Notes: generated by a model not told the origin, from the sequence alone. Shown: positions 23,616-32,785, counted from the stretch's first letter. The stretch is DNA of 64,000 nt from Pseudaeromonas paramecii (GCF_039540575.1 NZ_BAABFC010000012.1:62001-126000); one strand, 5' to 3'. Translations and numbers: made by a program.

Positions 23616-24652
23616 TGATTCCAAAGTGGCACTATCTGCATGGTCAACCGACGCAGTCCGCTCGCCTCAAGGCCGAACCGGCGGATTTCCAGGTATTCGA
23701 AGATCTGGGGTTTGAGCCCGATGGTACCGGCGAGCACCTGATGGTGCGCATCCGCAAGACCGGCGAAAACACCGCCTGGGTCGCCAAGCTGCTGGCCCAG
23801 GCGGCGGATGTGCCTCGTGCGTCCATCACCTGGGCGGGGCTTAAGGATCGCCATGCGGTGACTGAGCAGTGGTTTGGCATTCATCTGCCGGGCAAGCCGG
23901 ATCCGGATCTGTCGGTGATTGAAAATGAGCAGATCCAGATCCTCAGCATGGCTCGCCACTCCCGCAAGATGCGGGTAGGGGCGCTCAAGGGCAATCATTT
24001 CCAGCTGCTGCTGCGGGATCTGAGCGTCAGCGATGCCCTGGAGTCGCGACTGCAGGCCATCGCGGCCCAGGGCGTGCCCAACTACTTTGGTTCGCAGCGT
24101 TTTGGCCGCAATGGCAACAACCTGGAGGGGGCTCAGTCCATGTTCGACGGCCGTCGGATCAAGGACAGGGACAAGCGCTCGATCTTCTTGTCCGCCGCTC
24201 GCAGCTACCTGTTTAACCTGGTGGTCAGTGCCCGGCTGGAAGCGGGTCTGGCTCAGCGTTTGCTGGCTGGCGATTGCCTGATGCTGGCCGGTACTCATTC
24301 CTTCTTCGCCGAAGAAGAAGCCAGTGACGCCTTGGCCGAGCGTCTGGCACAAGGCGATCTACAGCTGAGCGCACCCCTGTGGGGCCGTGGTCGCAGTCCG
24401 GCCCTGGCAGAGGCCCTGGCGTTTGAAACCCAAGCCCTGGCGGGACAGGAGAGCTGGCAGGCGGGGCTGGAAGCGGCGGGCCTCAAGCAGGAGCGACGGC
24501 CCCTCTTGCTGCAACCCAAGGGGTTGCAGTGGCAGTGGGCCCCCGAGGGCTTGCAGTTGAACTTCTGGCTGCCGGCGGGCACCTATGCCACCAGCCTGGT
24601 GCGCGAACTGGTACAGGTACAGGCAGAGCAAGATGAAGATACTGCTGAGTAA
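23612..24652 (+). CDS. truD: tRNA pseudouridine(13) synthase TruD
   Basis: TruD isomerises U13 of tRNA-Glu to pseudouridine. The 346-residue protein has the catalytic aspartate in WAGLKDRHAVTEQ (about residue 80). The family signature GVPNYFGSQRFGRNGNN and the C-terminal WLPAGTYATSLVRELV are also present. The start could be either of two adjacent ATGs (23612 or 23615); the first overlaps the ispF stop. Confidence 0.96.
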   Translation: MMIPKWHYLHGQPTQSARLKAEPADFQVFEDLGFEPDGTGEHLMVRIRKTGENTAWVAKLLAQAADVPRASITWAGLKDRHAVTEQWFGIHLPGKPDPDLSVIENEQIQILSMARHSRKMRVGALKGNHFQLLLRDLSVSDALESRLQAIAAQGVPNYFGSQRFGRNGNNLEGAQSMFDGRRIKDRDKRSIFLSAARSYLFNLVVSARLEAGLAQRLLAGDCLMLAGTHSFFAEEEASDALAERLAQGDLQLSAPLWGRGRSPALAEALAFETQALAGQESWQAGLEAAGLKQERRPLLLQPKGLQWQWAPEGLQLNFWLPAGTYATSLVRELVQVQAEQDEDTAE

Positions 24653-25373
24653 TGATGACGGGGTGAATGCCCTGGGGATCCGCTGTTTACACGAGGCGCT
24701 GTCGGCCCTGGGAGAGGTGATTCTGGTGGCACCGGATCGCAATCGCAGTGGCGCCAGCCACTCCTTGACCCTGGAGACACCCCTGCGGCTGGAGCAGTTG
24801 CCTAACGGCTTCTATTCGGTGCGTGGCACGCCGACCGATTGTGTGCACCTGGCGGTCAACGAGCTGGTGCCGGATGCGGATATCGTGGTGGCAGGGATCA
24901 ACCACGGTGCCAACCTGGGGGATGACGTCATCTACTCGGGCACGGTGGCGGCCGCCACCGAAGGCCGTCATCTGGGGTTGCCAGCCATGGCGGTCTCCCT
25001 GGTGGGGGAAACTCACTTTGCCACGGCTGCCCATTTTGCGGCCTTGCTGCTGGCGCGCTTGCAAGCCATGCCCTTGCCCTCGGATCAGATCCTCAATGTG
25101 AATGTGCCGGATCTGCCGCTGGCGGAGATCAAGGGCATTCGTGTCACCCGACTGGGCAATCGCCACAGAGCCGAGGCCGTCATCAGCCAGCGGGATCCCC
25201 GGGGCAAGCCCATCTATTGGATTGGTCCGCCCGGTCCCATGCAGGATGCCGGTGAGGGCACCGATTTTGCTGCCATTGAGGCGGGTTATGTCTCCATCAC
25301 GCCCTTGCATGTGGATATGACGGCGTACGCCAATCTGCAGCAACTCGGCCAGTGGGTTGAGCAACTGGGGTAG
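24633..25373 (+). CDS. surE: 5'/3'-nucleotidase SurE
   Basis: SurE is a metal-dependent phosphatase of nucleoside monophosphates, linked to stationary-phase survival. The ATG at 24633 gives 246 residues and the standard N-terminus MKILLSNDDGVNALG, whose Asp pair binds the metal. APDRNRSGASHSLTL and GINHGANLGDDVIYSGTVAA complete the active site. It overlaps the end of truD by 20 bases and is followed 3 bases later by pcm. Confidence 0.97.
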   Translation: MKILLSNDDGVNALGIRCLHEALSALGEVILVAPDRNRSGASHSLTLETPLRLEQLPNGFYSVRGTPTDCVHLAVNELVPDADIVVAGINHGANLGDDVIYSGTVAAATEGRHLGLPAMAVSLVGETHFATAAHFAALLLARLQAMPLPSDQILNVNVPDLPLAEIKGIRVTRLGNRHRAEAVISQRDPRGKPIYWIGPPGPMQDAGEGTDFAAIEAGYVSITPLHVDMTAYANLQQLGQWVEQLG

Positions 25374-25376
25374 GTC

Positions 25377-26003
25377 ATGCGGAATGTCATTGCACAGCCT
25401 TTGCTTAATCAGCTGATCGGCCAAGGGATCCGGGACAGCCGGGTGCTCAGTGCGCTGTCGGCAACCCCGCGGGAGCAGTTTGTCGATGAGGCCTTCGCCC
25501 ATCAGGCTTGGGAGAACACGGCCCTGCCCATCGGTCAGGGGCAGACCATCTCGCAACCTTATATAGTGGCGCGCATGACGGAGTTGCTGTTGGCCCGGGC
25601 GCCGCAACGGGTGCTGGAAATAGGCACAGGCTCCGGTTACCAGACGGCGATTCTGGCGCAGTTGGTGGAGCATGTGTTCACGGTGGAGCGCATCAAGTCA
25701 CTGCAGTATCAGGCCCGGCGGCGCTTGCAGCGGTTGGATCTGCATAATGTCTCCACCCGGCATGGGGATGGCTGGCAAGGTTGGTCAAGTAAGGCCCCGT
25801 TTGATGCTATCATCGTCACCGCCGCCCCGGAGCAGATCCCCGAGGCTTTGTTGCAACAGCTCAAAGAGGGAGGGCGCATGGTGCTGCCGGTCGGCAGCGC
25901 TAGCCAGCACCTGCAGGTGCTGGATAAGCAGGATGGCAGGATTCAGGTAGCAACGTTTGAGGCAGTCCGTTTCGTACCCTTGGTACAGGGAGAGTTACAG
26001 TGA
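25377..26003 (+). CDS. pcm: Protein-L-isoaspartate O-methyltransferase
   Basis: Pcm methylates isoaspartyl residues in aged proteins with S-adenosylmethionine to start their repair. The 208-residue protein shows PREQFVDEAFAHQAWENTAL and the substrate loop GQGQTISQPYIVARMTELL. The SAM motif is VLEIGTGSGYQTAILAQL, and FDAIIVTAAPEQIPEALLQQ follows. It lies in the conserved surE-pcm-nlpD-rpoS stationary-phase string. Confidence 0.97.
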   Translation: MRNVIAQPLLNQLIGQGIRDSRVLSALSATPREQFVDEAFAHQAWENTALPIGQGQTISQPYIVARMTELLLARAPQRVLEIGTGSGYQTAILAQLVEHVFTVERIKSLQYQARRRLQRLDLHNVSTRHGDGWQGWSSKAPFDAIIVTAAPEQIPEALLQQLKEGGRMVLPVGSASQHLQVLDKQDGRIQVATFEAVRFVPLVQGELQ

Positions 26004-26581
26004 AACTTTTTTCCGCACTCTATGACAAAGTGATGGGCTGGTCGGCACACCGACATGCCCCCTATTACCTGATGGCCAACAGTTTTGCCGAGTCGGTGTT
26101 CTGGCCTATTCCGCCCGATGTGATGTTGGCGCCCATGGCGCTGGCCAGGCCGGAGAAGGCATGGCATTTCGCGCTGATCGCGTCTGTGGCCTCCACCGTG
26201 GGTGGCTTGGCTGGTTATCTGCTGGGCTATTGGTTGTTTGATCTGGCTGTGCAGCCCATGATCCAGGCTTTCGGTTATCAGGATAACTTCGAGCTAATCC
26301 AGCAGTGGTTTGCCCGCTGGGATTTCTGGATCGTTTTCCTAGCCGGCTTTTCACCCATTCCCTATAAGCTGTTTACCGTGACGGCAGGGATGCTGCATAT
26401 GGCCTTGCTGCCCTTTATGCTCGCCTCTGTCATCTCCCGCAGTGCCCGTTTCTTTTTGGTGGCGGCGCTGATGAAGTGGGGTGGTGCTCGTATGGAGCAA
26501 AAGCTGCGTCAGTACATTGATCTCATCGGCTGGCTGACGGTCGCATTGGCGGTCATTGCCTATTTGATCTTCCGGCATTGA
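26000..26581 (+). CDS. yqaA: DedA/VTT-family membrane protein YqaA
   Basis: This 193-residue membrane protein has a GTG start that overlaps the pcm stop. It belongs to the SNARE-associated/DedA-like (VTT) family, whose members include lipid scramblases or flippases; its own substrate is unknown. At least three hydrophobic segments are visible: about residues 54-72, 104-130 including WIVFLAGFSPIPYKLFTVTAG, and 170-190. The conserved FxPIPYK pattern is the re-entrant-loop signature of the family. YqaA homologues often lie next to nlpD and pcm in this group. Confidence 0.85.
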   Translation: MKLFSALYDKVMGWSAHRHAPYYLMANSFAESVFWPIPPDVMLAPMALARPEKAWHFALIASVASTVGGLAGYLLGYWLFDLAVQPMIQAFGYQDNFELIQQWFARWDFWIVFLAGFSPIPYKLFTVTAGMLHMALLPFMLASVISRSARFFLVAALMKWGGARMEQKLRQYIDLIGWLTVALAVIAYLIFRH

Positions 26582-26589
26582 GGTGCGTT

Positions 26590-27567
26590 TTGCGTCTGGC
26601 GTTTGCGTTATCTTTGCTCTGGCTGCTGGCGGCCTGCAGTAATTCGTCACCGGCACCGGTACGGGATGCCGGCCACAAGGCCGCCTATGCCAGTTCGGGG
26701 GGGGCGAGCAAACCGACGAGATCGCCGACACTGACCAACAAGCAGTACCGGGTCAAGGCTGGCGATACCCTCTATTCCATCGCTTGGGGGTTTGGCATCG
26801 ACTTTCGGGCCTTGGCCAGCTTTAACAAAATTACCCCGCCTTACGCCATCTATGTTGGTCAAATCATCAACCTGGATCTGGATAATCCTGACGCAGGGCG
26901 CTATGTGGTCAAGCGCGGGGATAGCCTCAGCAGCATAGCCCGTCGGCACGGTACCAGCTTAAATAACCTGGTTCGTTTTAATAACCTGAAGAAACCCTAT
27001 GTGATCCACCCAGGTCAGCTGATCGTCCTGGGAACGGCCCATAAGGCTACCGGAAGTGGTGGGAAAGATGCGAATTTGAGTAGTCATTCAGTTCGTGCGG
27101 TGGATCAGAGATCTCAACAATCTGGCAACAAATCGTTTGCTGGCCAAAATGGAAAGGAATACGCTCAAACCAAATCAGCACAAGCCAGTAACAAGTCGCT
27201 AACATGGCGTTGGCCATCATCCGGTCGTATCGTGCAAGGTTTCTCGCTTAAGGAACAGGGGAACAAGGGTATCGATATTGCGGGCAAGCGTGGTCAGCCA
27301 ATCTATGCCGCCGCCGCCGGGCGCGTGGTCTATGCCGGCAGTGCGTTACGCGGCTACGGCAATCTGGTGATCATCAAGCATGACGACGACTATCTGTCTG
27401 CTTATGCCCACAACGAGGTGCTGAGAGTAACAGAGCAACAGGAAGTTAAGGCCGGGCAGCAAATAGCCGATATGGGAAGTAGCGATACCTCAGATGTACG
27501 GTTGCACTTTGAGATCCGTTATCGAGGCCAATCGGTGAACCCTTTGGGTTATCTGCCTAAACGCTAG
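26590..27567 (+). CDS. nlpD: Amidase activator lipoprotein NlpD
   Basis: NlpD is an outer-membrane lipoprotein that activates the amidase AmiC during septum splitting. The TTG at 26590 is preceded by GAGG at good distance; a TTG at 26578 overlaps yqaA and is possible but gives a longer, charged leader. The lipobox is LAAC (Cys16). Two LysM domains follow (YRVKAGDTLYSIAWGFG and YVVKRGDSLSSIARRHG), then a linker and a C-terminal LytM/M23 domain. That domain lacks the zinc ligands: GNKGIDIAG has Asn for His, and VRLHFEIR has Arg for the first His. It is therefore a non-catalytic activator, as in characterised NlpD. rpoS promoters lie inside nlpD in E. coli. Confidence 0.95.
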   Translation: MRLAFALSLLWLLAACSNSSPAPVRDAGHKAAYASSGGASKPTRSPTLTNKQYRVKAGDTLYSIAWGFGIDFRALASFNKITPPYAIYVGQIINLDLDNPDAGRYVVKRGDSLSSIARRHGTSLNNLVRFNNLKKPYVIHPGQLIVLGTAHKATGSGGKDANLSSHSVRAVDQRSQQSGNKSFAGQNGKEYAQTKSAQASNKSLTWRWPSSGRIVQGFSLKEQGNKGIDIAGKRGQPIYAAAAGRVVYAGSALRGYGNLVIIKHDDDYLSAYAHNEVLRVTEQQEVKAGQQIADMGSSDTSDVRLHFEIRYRGQSVNPLGYLPKR

Positions 27568-27609
27568 ATTCCGAGCAGGATGTCTCGGTTCGGTCAGGGG
27601 ATAGATGCC

Positions 27610-28593
27610 ATGAACAATCAAGATCTGGATATCACTGAAAACGATTTCAATGTTGAGGATGAGGCTGAACTGATGGTCATGGCCGATGCTGCTGAACCAT
27701 TGGAGACTGAAGAGAGCAGCCAGGCAGACGAGGCCTTCAGTGCTGACATCAATAAGGTGATGGATGCCACCCAGCTTTATCTGGGAGAGATTGGCTTCTC
27801 TCCGCTGTTGACGGCTGAAGAAGAGGTCTATTTTGCCCGCAAGGCCCTGCGTGGTGATGCGGCGGCGCGTAAGCGGATGATCGAGTCCAACCTGCGCCTG
27901 GTGGTTAAAATCGCCCGCCGCTACAACAACCGTGGGCTGGCTCTGCTGGATCTGGTGGAAGAGGGCAACCTGGGGCTGATCCGGGCGGTGGAGAAGTTCG
28001 ATCCGGAGCGCGGTTTCCGCTTCTCTACCTATGCCACCTGGTGGATCCGCCAGACCATAGAACGGGCCATCATGAATCAGACCCGCACCATCCGTCTGCC
28101 GATCCATGTGGTGAAGGAGCTCAACGTCTATCTGAGAACTGCCCGTGAATTGGCGCACCGTCTGGATCATGAGCCTACCGCCGAGGAGATCGCCCAGGCG
28201 GTGAACCGGCCGGTGGAAGACGTGGCCCGCATGCTCAAGCTCAATGAAAAGATCTGCTCCGTGGACTCGCCGATTGGCGGGGACGGTGACAAGGCGCTGC
28301 TGGATATCCTGACCGATGAGCGGGGTATGGGCCCTGAGCTGGAAACGCAGGACGACGACATGCGCATGTCGGTGGTGCATTGGCTGGAGCAACTGAATGC
28401 CAAGCAGCGTGAGGTGCTGGCCCGTCGCTTCGGTCTGCTGGGTTACGAGGCGGCCACGCTGGAGGACGTGGGTCGGGAAATCGGCCTGACTCGGGAGCGG
28501 GTGCGCCAGATCCAGGTGGAAGCATTGCGCCGTCTGCGGGACATGTTGACCCAGCAGGGCTTGTCTATCGACGCCTTGTTTAACCCGCACTAA
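27610..28593 (+). CDS. rpoS: Stationary-phase sigma factor RpoS
   Basis: RpoS directs RNA polymerase to stationary-phase and general-stress promoters. The ATG at 27610 has AGGGG 10 bases upstream and gives 327 residues; an in-frame ATG at 27580 has its AGG too close. Region 1.2/2 carries DATQLYLGEIGFSPLLTAEE, NLRLVVKIARRYNNRG, and FRFSTYATWWIRQTIERAI. Region 4 has YEAATLEDVGREIGLTRERV. mutS is convergent across a shared terminator. Confidence 0.97.
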   Translation: MNNQDLDITENDFNVEDEAELMVMADAAEPLETEESSQADEAFSADINKVMDATQLYLGEIGFSPLLTAEEEVYFARKALRGDAAARKRMIESNLRLVVKIARRYNNRGLALLDLVEEGNLGLIRAVEKFDPERGFRFSTYATWWIRQTIERAIMNQTRTIRLPIHVVKELNVYLRTARELAHRLDHEPTAEEIAQAVNRPVEDVARMLKLNEKICSVDSPIGGDGDKALLDILTDERGMGPELETQDDDMRMSVVHWLEQLNAKQREVLARRFGLLGYEAATLEDVGREIGLTRERVRQIQVEALRRLRDMLTQQGLSIDALFNPH

Positions 28594-28613
28594 TGCGGTG
28601 TCTATGCAAATGC

Positions 28614-28645
28614 AACAGGCCGGGCAATGCCCGGCCTGTTTTGTT
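28614..28645. terminator. Shared terminator of rpoS and mutS
   Basis: A perfect 12-bp inverted repeat (AACAGGCCGGGC/GCCCGGCCTGTT) with loop AAT. TTTTGTT follows on the plus side; an A-run on the left becomes a short T-rich stretch on the minus strand. It sits between the two convergent stops. Confidence 0.85.
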
Positions 28646-31205
28646 ATGACAACTGCTGTTTGAGCTCATACAGCAGGCTCAAGGCCTGACGCGGACTCAG
28701 CTCGTCGGGTTGCAGGTGGCGAAGCTGGGCCAGCAGCGGATGCTCCGGCGGTGTGCTAGTCGCCGGCGCTGGGGCGGCGGGCTGGACCGCACCGCGCGCC
28801 TGGGGCTGATTTTCCAGCTCAAGCAGCTTTTGTCGGGCACGGGCAATGACGTCCCGCGGTACACCCGCCAGGGCGGCGACCTGCAGGCCGTAGGAGCGGC
28901 TGGCCGCACCCTCCTGTACCGCATGCATGAAGGCGATGCCGTCTTCATGTTCCACTGCATCCAGGTGCACGTTGGCCAGCCCGGGCAGACGGCTGGGCAG
29001 CTGCGTCAGCTCAAAATAGTGGGTGGCAAACAGGGTAAAGGCGCGGATCTTATCCGCCAGGGCTTCGGCGCAGGCCCAGGCCAGGGAGAGGCCGTCGTAG
29101 GTACTGGTGCCGCGACCTATCTCGTCCATCAGCACCAGACTGTGGCGAGTGGCGTTGTGCAGTATGTTGGCGGTTTCCGTCATCTCCACCATGAAGGTGG
29201 AGCGGCCAGAGGCCAGATCATCCGAGGCGCCGATGCGGGTGAAGATGCGATCTATGGGGCCGATGCGGGCGCTGTCTGCCGGCACATAACTGCCCATGTA
29301 GGCCATCAGCACAATGAGGGCTGTTTGGCGCATATAGGTCGATTTGCCCCCCATGTTGGGGCCGGTAACGATCAGCATGCGTCGCTCACTCGACAGCTGC
29401 ACCGGGTTGGCGATGAAGGGATCGCTCATCACCTGCTCCACCACGGGGTGGCGGCCATTGTCGATCTGGATCTGGTTATCGCTCACCAGTTCGGGACGGC
29501 AGTAGTTGAAGCTGGCCGCCCGCTCCGCCAGGTTGCTCAAGACATCCAGTTCGGCCACCGCACCGGCGCAGCGCTGCAGCTCGGCCAGATGGGGCAGCAG
29601 CTGATCCAGTAGCTGCTCGTAGAGCTGCTTCTCCAGGGCCAGCGCCCGGCTTTGGGCGGTGAGTACCTTATCCTCGTACTCCTTGAGTTCGGGGATGATG
29701 TAGCGCTCGTTGTTTTTCAGGGTCTGGCGGCGCACATAGTGGGCCGGCACCAGGTGAGCGTTGGCGCGGGTGACGTCGATATAGAAGCCATGCACCTTGT
29801 TGTAGTCCACCTTGAGGGTGTTGATGCCGGTGCGTTGCCGCTCTCTGACCTCCAGCTGTTCCAGATAGGCGGTGGCGCCGTTGGCCAAATCCCGCAGTTC
29901 ATCCAGCTGGGCATCGTAGCCATTGGCGATGACGCCCCCATCCCGCAGCACCACTGGCGGATTGTCGATGATGGCGCGCTGCAGCAGGTCGCACAAGGCC
30001 GGGAACTCGCCGATGGCTTGGCGCAGGCGCTGCAGGGCCTCGCCGTTGGCCTGGGCCAGTTCGGTTTGCAGCAGGGGGAGGGCTTCGAAGGCCAGCCGCA
30101 GACGCAGCAGATCCCGGGGACGGGCACTACGCAGGGCCAGACGAGCCAGTATCCGCTCCATGTCCCCCACCTGCTTGAGCAGGGGCGGCAGACTGTCAAA
30201 GCCCTGGCTTTCCAGCAGCTCGCCGATGGCCTGTTGTCGTAGCCGCAGCGCCTCTGGTTGGCGGATGGGCTGATGGATCCAGCGTTTGAGCAGCCGGCTG
30301 CCCATGGCGGTGGCGGTGCCATCCAGCACGGCGGCGAGCGTGTTGTCCTGGCCGCCGGCCAGATTCACGGTTAGCTCCAGGTTGCGCCGGGTGGCGGCAT
30401 CCAGGATCACCATCTGGTCGGTCTGCTCCTGGCCAATGCTGCGGATATGGGGCAGCTGGGTGCGCTGGGTATCCTTGACGTACTGCATCAGGCAGCCGGC
30501 GGCGGCCAGGCCACAGTTGGCTTGCTCTACCCCGAAGCCGATGAGATCCCGGGTACCGAACTGCTGGCACAACAGCTTGCGGGCGGTCCCCAGCTCAAAT
30601 TCCCACTCCGGGCGTCGGCGCAGGCCCCGCCGCTGCCCCAAATTGTGCAAAAAGGCGAAGCCATCGGGGTAGAGCAGCTCCGCCGGATCCAGCCGCTGCA
30701 GTTCCGCCTGCAGGGTCTCCTCCGCCGGAAACTGATTGAGAGTGAAGCGGCCCGAGGTGATGTCCAGCACCGCCAGGCCGAATTGCTGGCCATCGTGATA
30801 GAGGGCGGCGATCAGGTTGTCCTGCCGTTCGTTGAGCAGGGCCTCGTCCGAGATGGTGCCGGGGGTGACGATGCGCAGCACCTTGCGTTCCACCGGCCCC
30901 TTGCTCAGGGCCGGATCGCCTACCTGTTCACAGATGGCCACCGACTCGCCCAGCTGTACCAGCTTGGCCAGATACCCCTCCACCGCATGATAGGGTACGC
31001 CGGCCATGGGGATGGGGCTGCCAGCCGACTGACCGCGTTTGGTGAGGGAGATATCCAGCAGCTGGGCGGCCTTGCGGGCATCGTCATAGAACAGCTCATA
31101 GAAATCCCCCATGCGATAAAACAGCAGCACATCGGGGTGTTCGGCCTTGATGCTCAGGTATTGCTGCATCATTGGGGTGTGTTGCTCGATATTTCTGTTA
31201 CTCAT
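28644..31205 (-). CDS. mutS: DNA mismatch repair protein MutS
   Basis: MutS recognises mispairs and recruits MutL in an ATP-dependent way. From the ATG at 31205 the protein has 853 residues, the E. coli length; a TTG one codon upstream is an alternative. The mismatch-binding domain begins TPMMQQYLSIKAEHPDVLLF with the YRMGDFYE signature containing the intercalating Phe-x-Glu. The ATPase domain has GPNMGGKSTYMRQTALI (Walker A), LVLMDEIGRGTSTYDG (Walker B and signature) and ATHYFEL. The island attachment site lies only 27 bases upstream of its start codon, so its upstream control region is island DNA. Confidence 0.97.
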   Translation of the reverse strand: MSNRNIEQHTPMMQQYLSIKAEHPDVLLFYRMGDFYELFYDDARKAAQLLDISLTKRGQSAGSPIPMAGVPYHAVEGYLAKLVQLGESVAICEQVGDPALSKGPVERKVLRIVTPGTISDEALLNERQDNLIAALYHDGQQFGLAVLDITSGRFTLNQFPAEETLQAELQRLDPAELLYPDGFAFLHNLGQRRGLRRRPEWEFELGTARKLLCQQFGTRDLIGFGVEQANCGLAAAGCLMQYVKDTQRTQLPHIRSIGQEQTDQMVILDAATRRNLELTVNLAGGQDNTLAAVLDGTATAMGSRLLKRWIHQPIRQPEALRLRQQAIGELLESQGFDSLPPLLKQVGDMERILARLALRSARPRDLLRLRLAFEALPLLQTELAQANGEALQRLRQAIGEFPALCDLLQRAIIDNPPVVLRDGGVIANGYDAQLDELRDLANGATAYLEQLEVRERQRTGINTLKVDYNKVHGFYIDVTRANAHLVPAHYVRRQTLKNNERYIIPELKEYEDKVLTAQSRALALEKQLYEQLLDQLLPHLAELQRCAGAVAELDVLSNLAERAASFNYCRPELVSDNQIQIDNGRHPVVEQVMSDPFIANPVQLSSERRMLIVTGPNMGGKSTYMRQTALIVLMAYMGSYVPADSARIGPIDRIFTRIGASDDLASGRSTFMVEMTETANILHNATRHSLVLMDEIGRGTSTYDGLSLAWACAEALADKIRAFTLFATHYFELTQLPSRLPGLANVHLDAVEHEDGIAFMHAVQEGAASRSYGLQVAALAGVPRDVIARARQKLLELENQPQARGAVQPAAPAPATSTPPEHPLLAQLRHLQPDELSPRQALSLLYELKQQLS

Positions 31206-31231
31206 CAAGCCCTTAACCTTTTAAATGTTTT

Positions 31232-31243
31232 ATAAATCAATTG
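31232..31243 (+). other. Candidate attL core of the genomic island
   Basis: The 12-mer ATAAATCAATTG occurs here, between mutS and the integrase gene, and again in the same orientation at 57430-57441 between the last island gene and pncC. Both copies lie outside similar CGTAGGTT repeats. A direct repeat flanking an integrase-bearing accessory region is what attL/attR predict. The crossover point itself is inferred. Confidence 0.5.
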
Positions 31244-31311
31244 ATTGCGTTCTTGATGACGACTCACTATGTATCTGGTTGTCTCAAGCCATCTCGCTGC
31301 ATCCTAACAGT

Positions 31312-31374
31312 AAGCGTAGGTTAAAGCGTAGGTTGTTGATGGTTTCTGGGACGTAAACACGATAACCTACGCTT
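31312..31374. repeat. AAGCGTAGGTT repeats beside the integrase (probable arm or excisionase sites)
   Basis: The 11-mer AAGCGTAGGTT is present as two direct copies (31312-31322 and 31324-31334, a 12-base step) and once inverted (31364-31374), all exact. A close tandem relative, with one base deleted or changed per copy, lies at the opposite island end (57381-57401). The position between the attachment core and the integrase start suggests integrase arm-type sites, excisionase sites, or an autoregulatory operator for the integrase promoter. Confidence 0.6.
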
Positions 31375-31410
31375 CATGTAAGAGTGAGTCTGTTTACTGA
31401 GGAGTACGGC

Positions 31411-32712
31411 ATGTCGGGGCGTCAGAATAGCAAACCGCTTTCTTACAAAGCAATTGAAGCCATGAAGCCGGGAGACAAGGATAAAGCCGATATCGGTGAG
31501 TATCGAGGCTTGCGTGTCAGCTGTGGTCGAACTGGCAAAAAAAGCTTCTACTATCGCTATAACGATCCAGCAAATCCTCGCAAGCAAAAGCAGATAACGC
31601 TGGGTGTTTTCCCCATCCTTACGCTTGAACAGGCTCGGATCCGGCTTAAAGAGCTCAAGCTGATGCGCCACCAAGGTCTGTGTCCTGCAACGGAGTTGGC
31701 GAACGAGCTGCAGCTCCAGAAGACTCAAGCCGTTGAGACCACCGAAGCAAAACCATTCACAGTACGCGATGTCATAGAGCTGTATCTTGGTGAGTACATC
31801 GAGGATCACTGGTCCTCGACTGGGGAGTTAATCCCTGGGGCGAGGAAACCGAAAGGCCAGGCTGAAGCTCGACGTACTCTTTGCACCGATGTATATCGAG
31901 ATTTGGGGGATATAGAGGCGATTCAGATTTCGGCACAAGATGTCAGCAATCTAGTGTTGAAAATCGTTGGACGTGGGGCCAATGTTCAGGCGGGTAACGT
32001 ACTACGTGAGCTGGGTTCTGCTTATGACTACGCGATTGGCTCGGGCCGGTTGCCTGATGATTTCGTCAACCCGACGATCAATGCCAAGAAGAAGCTCAAA
32101 ATGACGAGGCTTCGCCTGACCAGCCAGAAGGCATCCCGAGTTTTCGATGATGAAGAGTTACGACGATTTTTGCAGTGGCTACCCGATTCGGCATATCCAT
32201 TAGGCCAACAGCATGTTCTCAGACTGACGCTTTGGACCGGTTGCCGTACGGGAGAAATTTGTGGTTTATATTGGAATCAAGTTGATCTGGATAAAGGGAC
32301 TATTCATTTAAAAGAAACAAAGACCGATGTCGATCGATATGTCCAACTGTCTAGTCAAGCAATTTCATTTTTAAAATTATTGAGATTGGAAACAGAGGAT
32401 TGTTTATTTCCATCTAGAACCACGAACGAGCCAATTCAACAAAAAGCATTGACGACCAGCGGATGGATCCTAAGACAAAGAGGACAGATGATAGATCTGC
32501 CAACTTGGACACCACACGATCTGCGTCGGACTGTAAGAACCGGTTTAGCTAGATTAAGTTGCCCTACCGATATTGCGGAGGCGATATTGGGTCATAGTCA
32601 GAAGGGGATACAGGGAACGTATAACCTGCATCGCTACAATGACGAATGCAAAGTTTGGCTGCAGAAGTGGGCTGACTATCTGGACAGTCTCTTTGATAAC
32701 TGTCTTGATTAA
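31411..32712 (+). CDS. P4-type tyrosine integrase of the island
   Basis: This site-specific recombinase should insert and excise the island. The ATG at 31411 has GGAG 8 bases upstream and gives 433 residues; an earlier GTG adds 9 residues. An N-terminal arm-binding domain (about residues 10-90, with YRGLRVSCGRTGKKSFYYRY) and a SAM-like core-binding domain precede the catalytic domain. The catalytic residues are all visible: Arg279 in GCRTGEIC, a Lys in LKETKTD, His369 and Arg372 in PHDLRR, His395 in LGHSQ, and the nucleophile Tyr404 in GTYNLHRY. It should be active. It reads away from attL into the island. Confidence 0.92.
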   Translation: MSGRQNSKPLSYKAIEAMKPGDKDKADIGEYRGLRVSCGRTGKKSFYYRYNDPANPRKQKQITLGVFPILTLEQARIRLKELKLMRHQGLCPATELANELQLQKTQAVETTEAKPFTVRDVIELYLGEYIEDHWSSTGELIPGARKPKGQAEARRTLCTDVYRDLGDIEAIQISAQDVSNLVLKIVGRGANVQAGNVLRELGSAYDYAIGSGRLPDDFVNPTINAKKKLKMTRLRLTSQKASRVFDDEELRRFLQWLPDSAYPLGQQHVLRLTLWTGCRTGEICGLYWNQVDLDKGTIHLKETKTDVDRYVQLSSQAISFLKLLRLETEDCLFPSRTTNEPIQQKALTTSGWILRQRGQMIDLPTWTPHDLRRTVRTGLARLSCPTDIAEAILGHSQKGIQGTYNLHRYNDECKVWLQKWADYLDSLFDNCLD

Positions 32713-32785
32713 ATCCAAGCAACCATTAATGGCGTGAAGTTAAGTAATACTTACACGGCACGCCATTATCTATGCGAATGGGTGT

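Noticed and set aside
26590..27567. NlpD as an active endopeptidase
   Set aside because: The M23 zinc ligands are replaced (Asn for His in GNKGID, Arg for His in VRLHFEIR), as in known non-catalytic NlpD.
31206..31410. tRNA gene as island target
   Set aside because: No cloverleaf-forming sequence or tRNA 3' end is visible at either island end; the shared 12-mer is intergenic.
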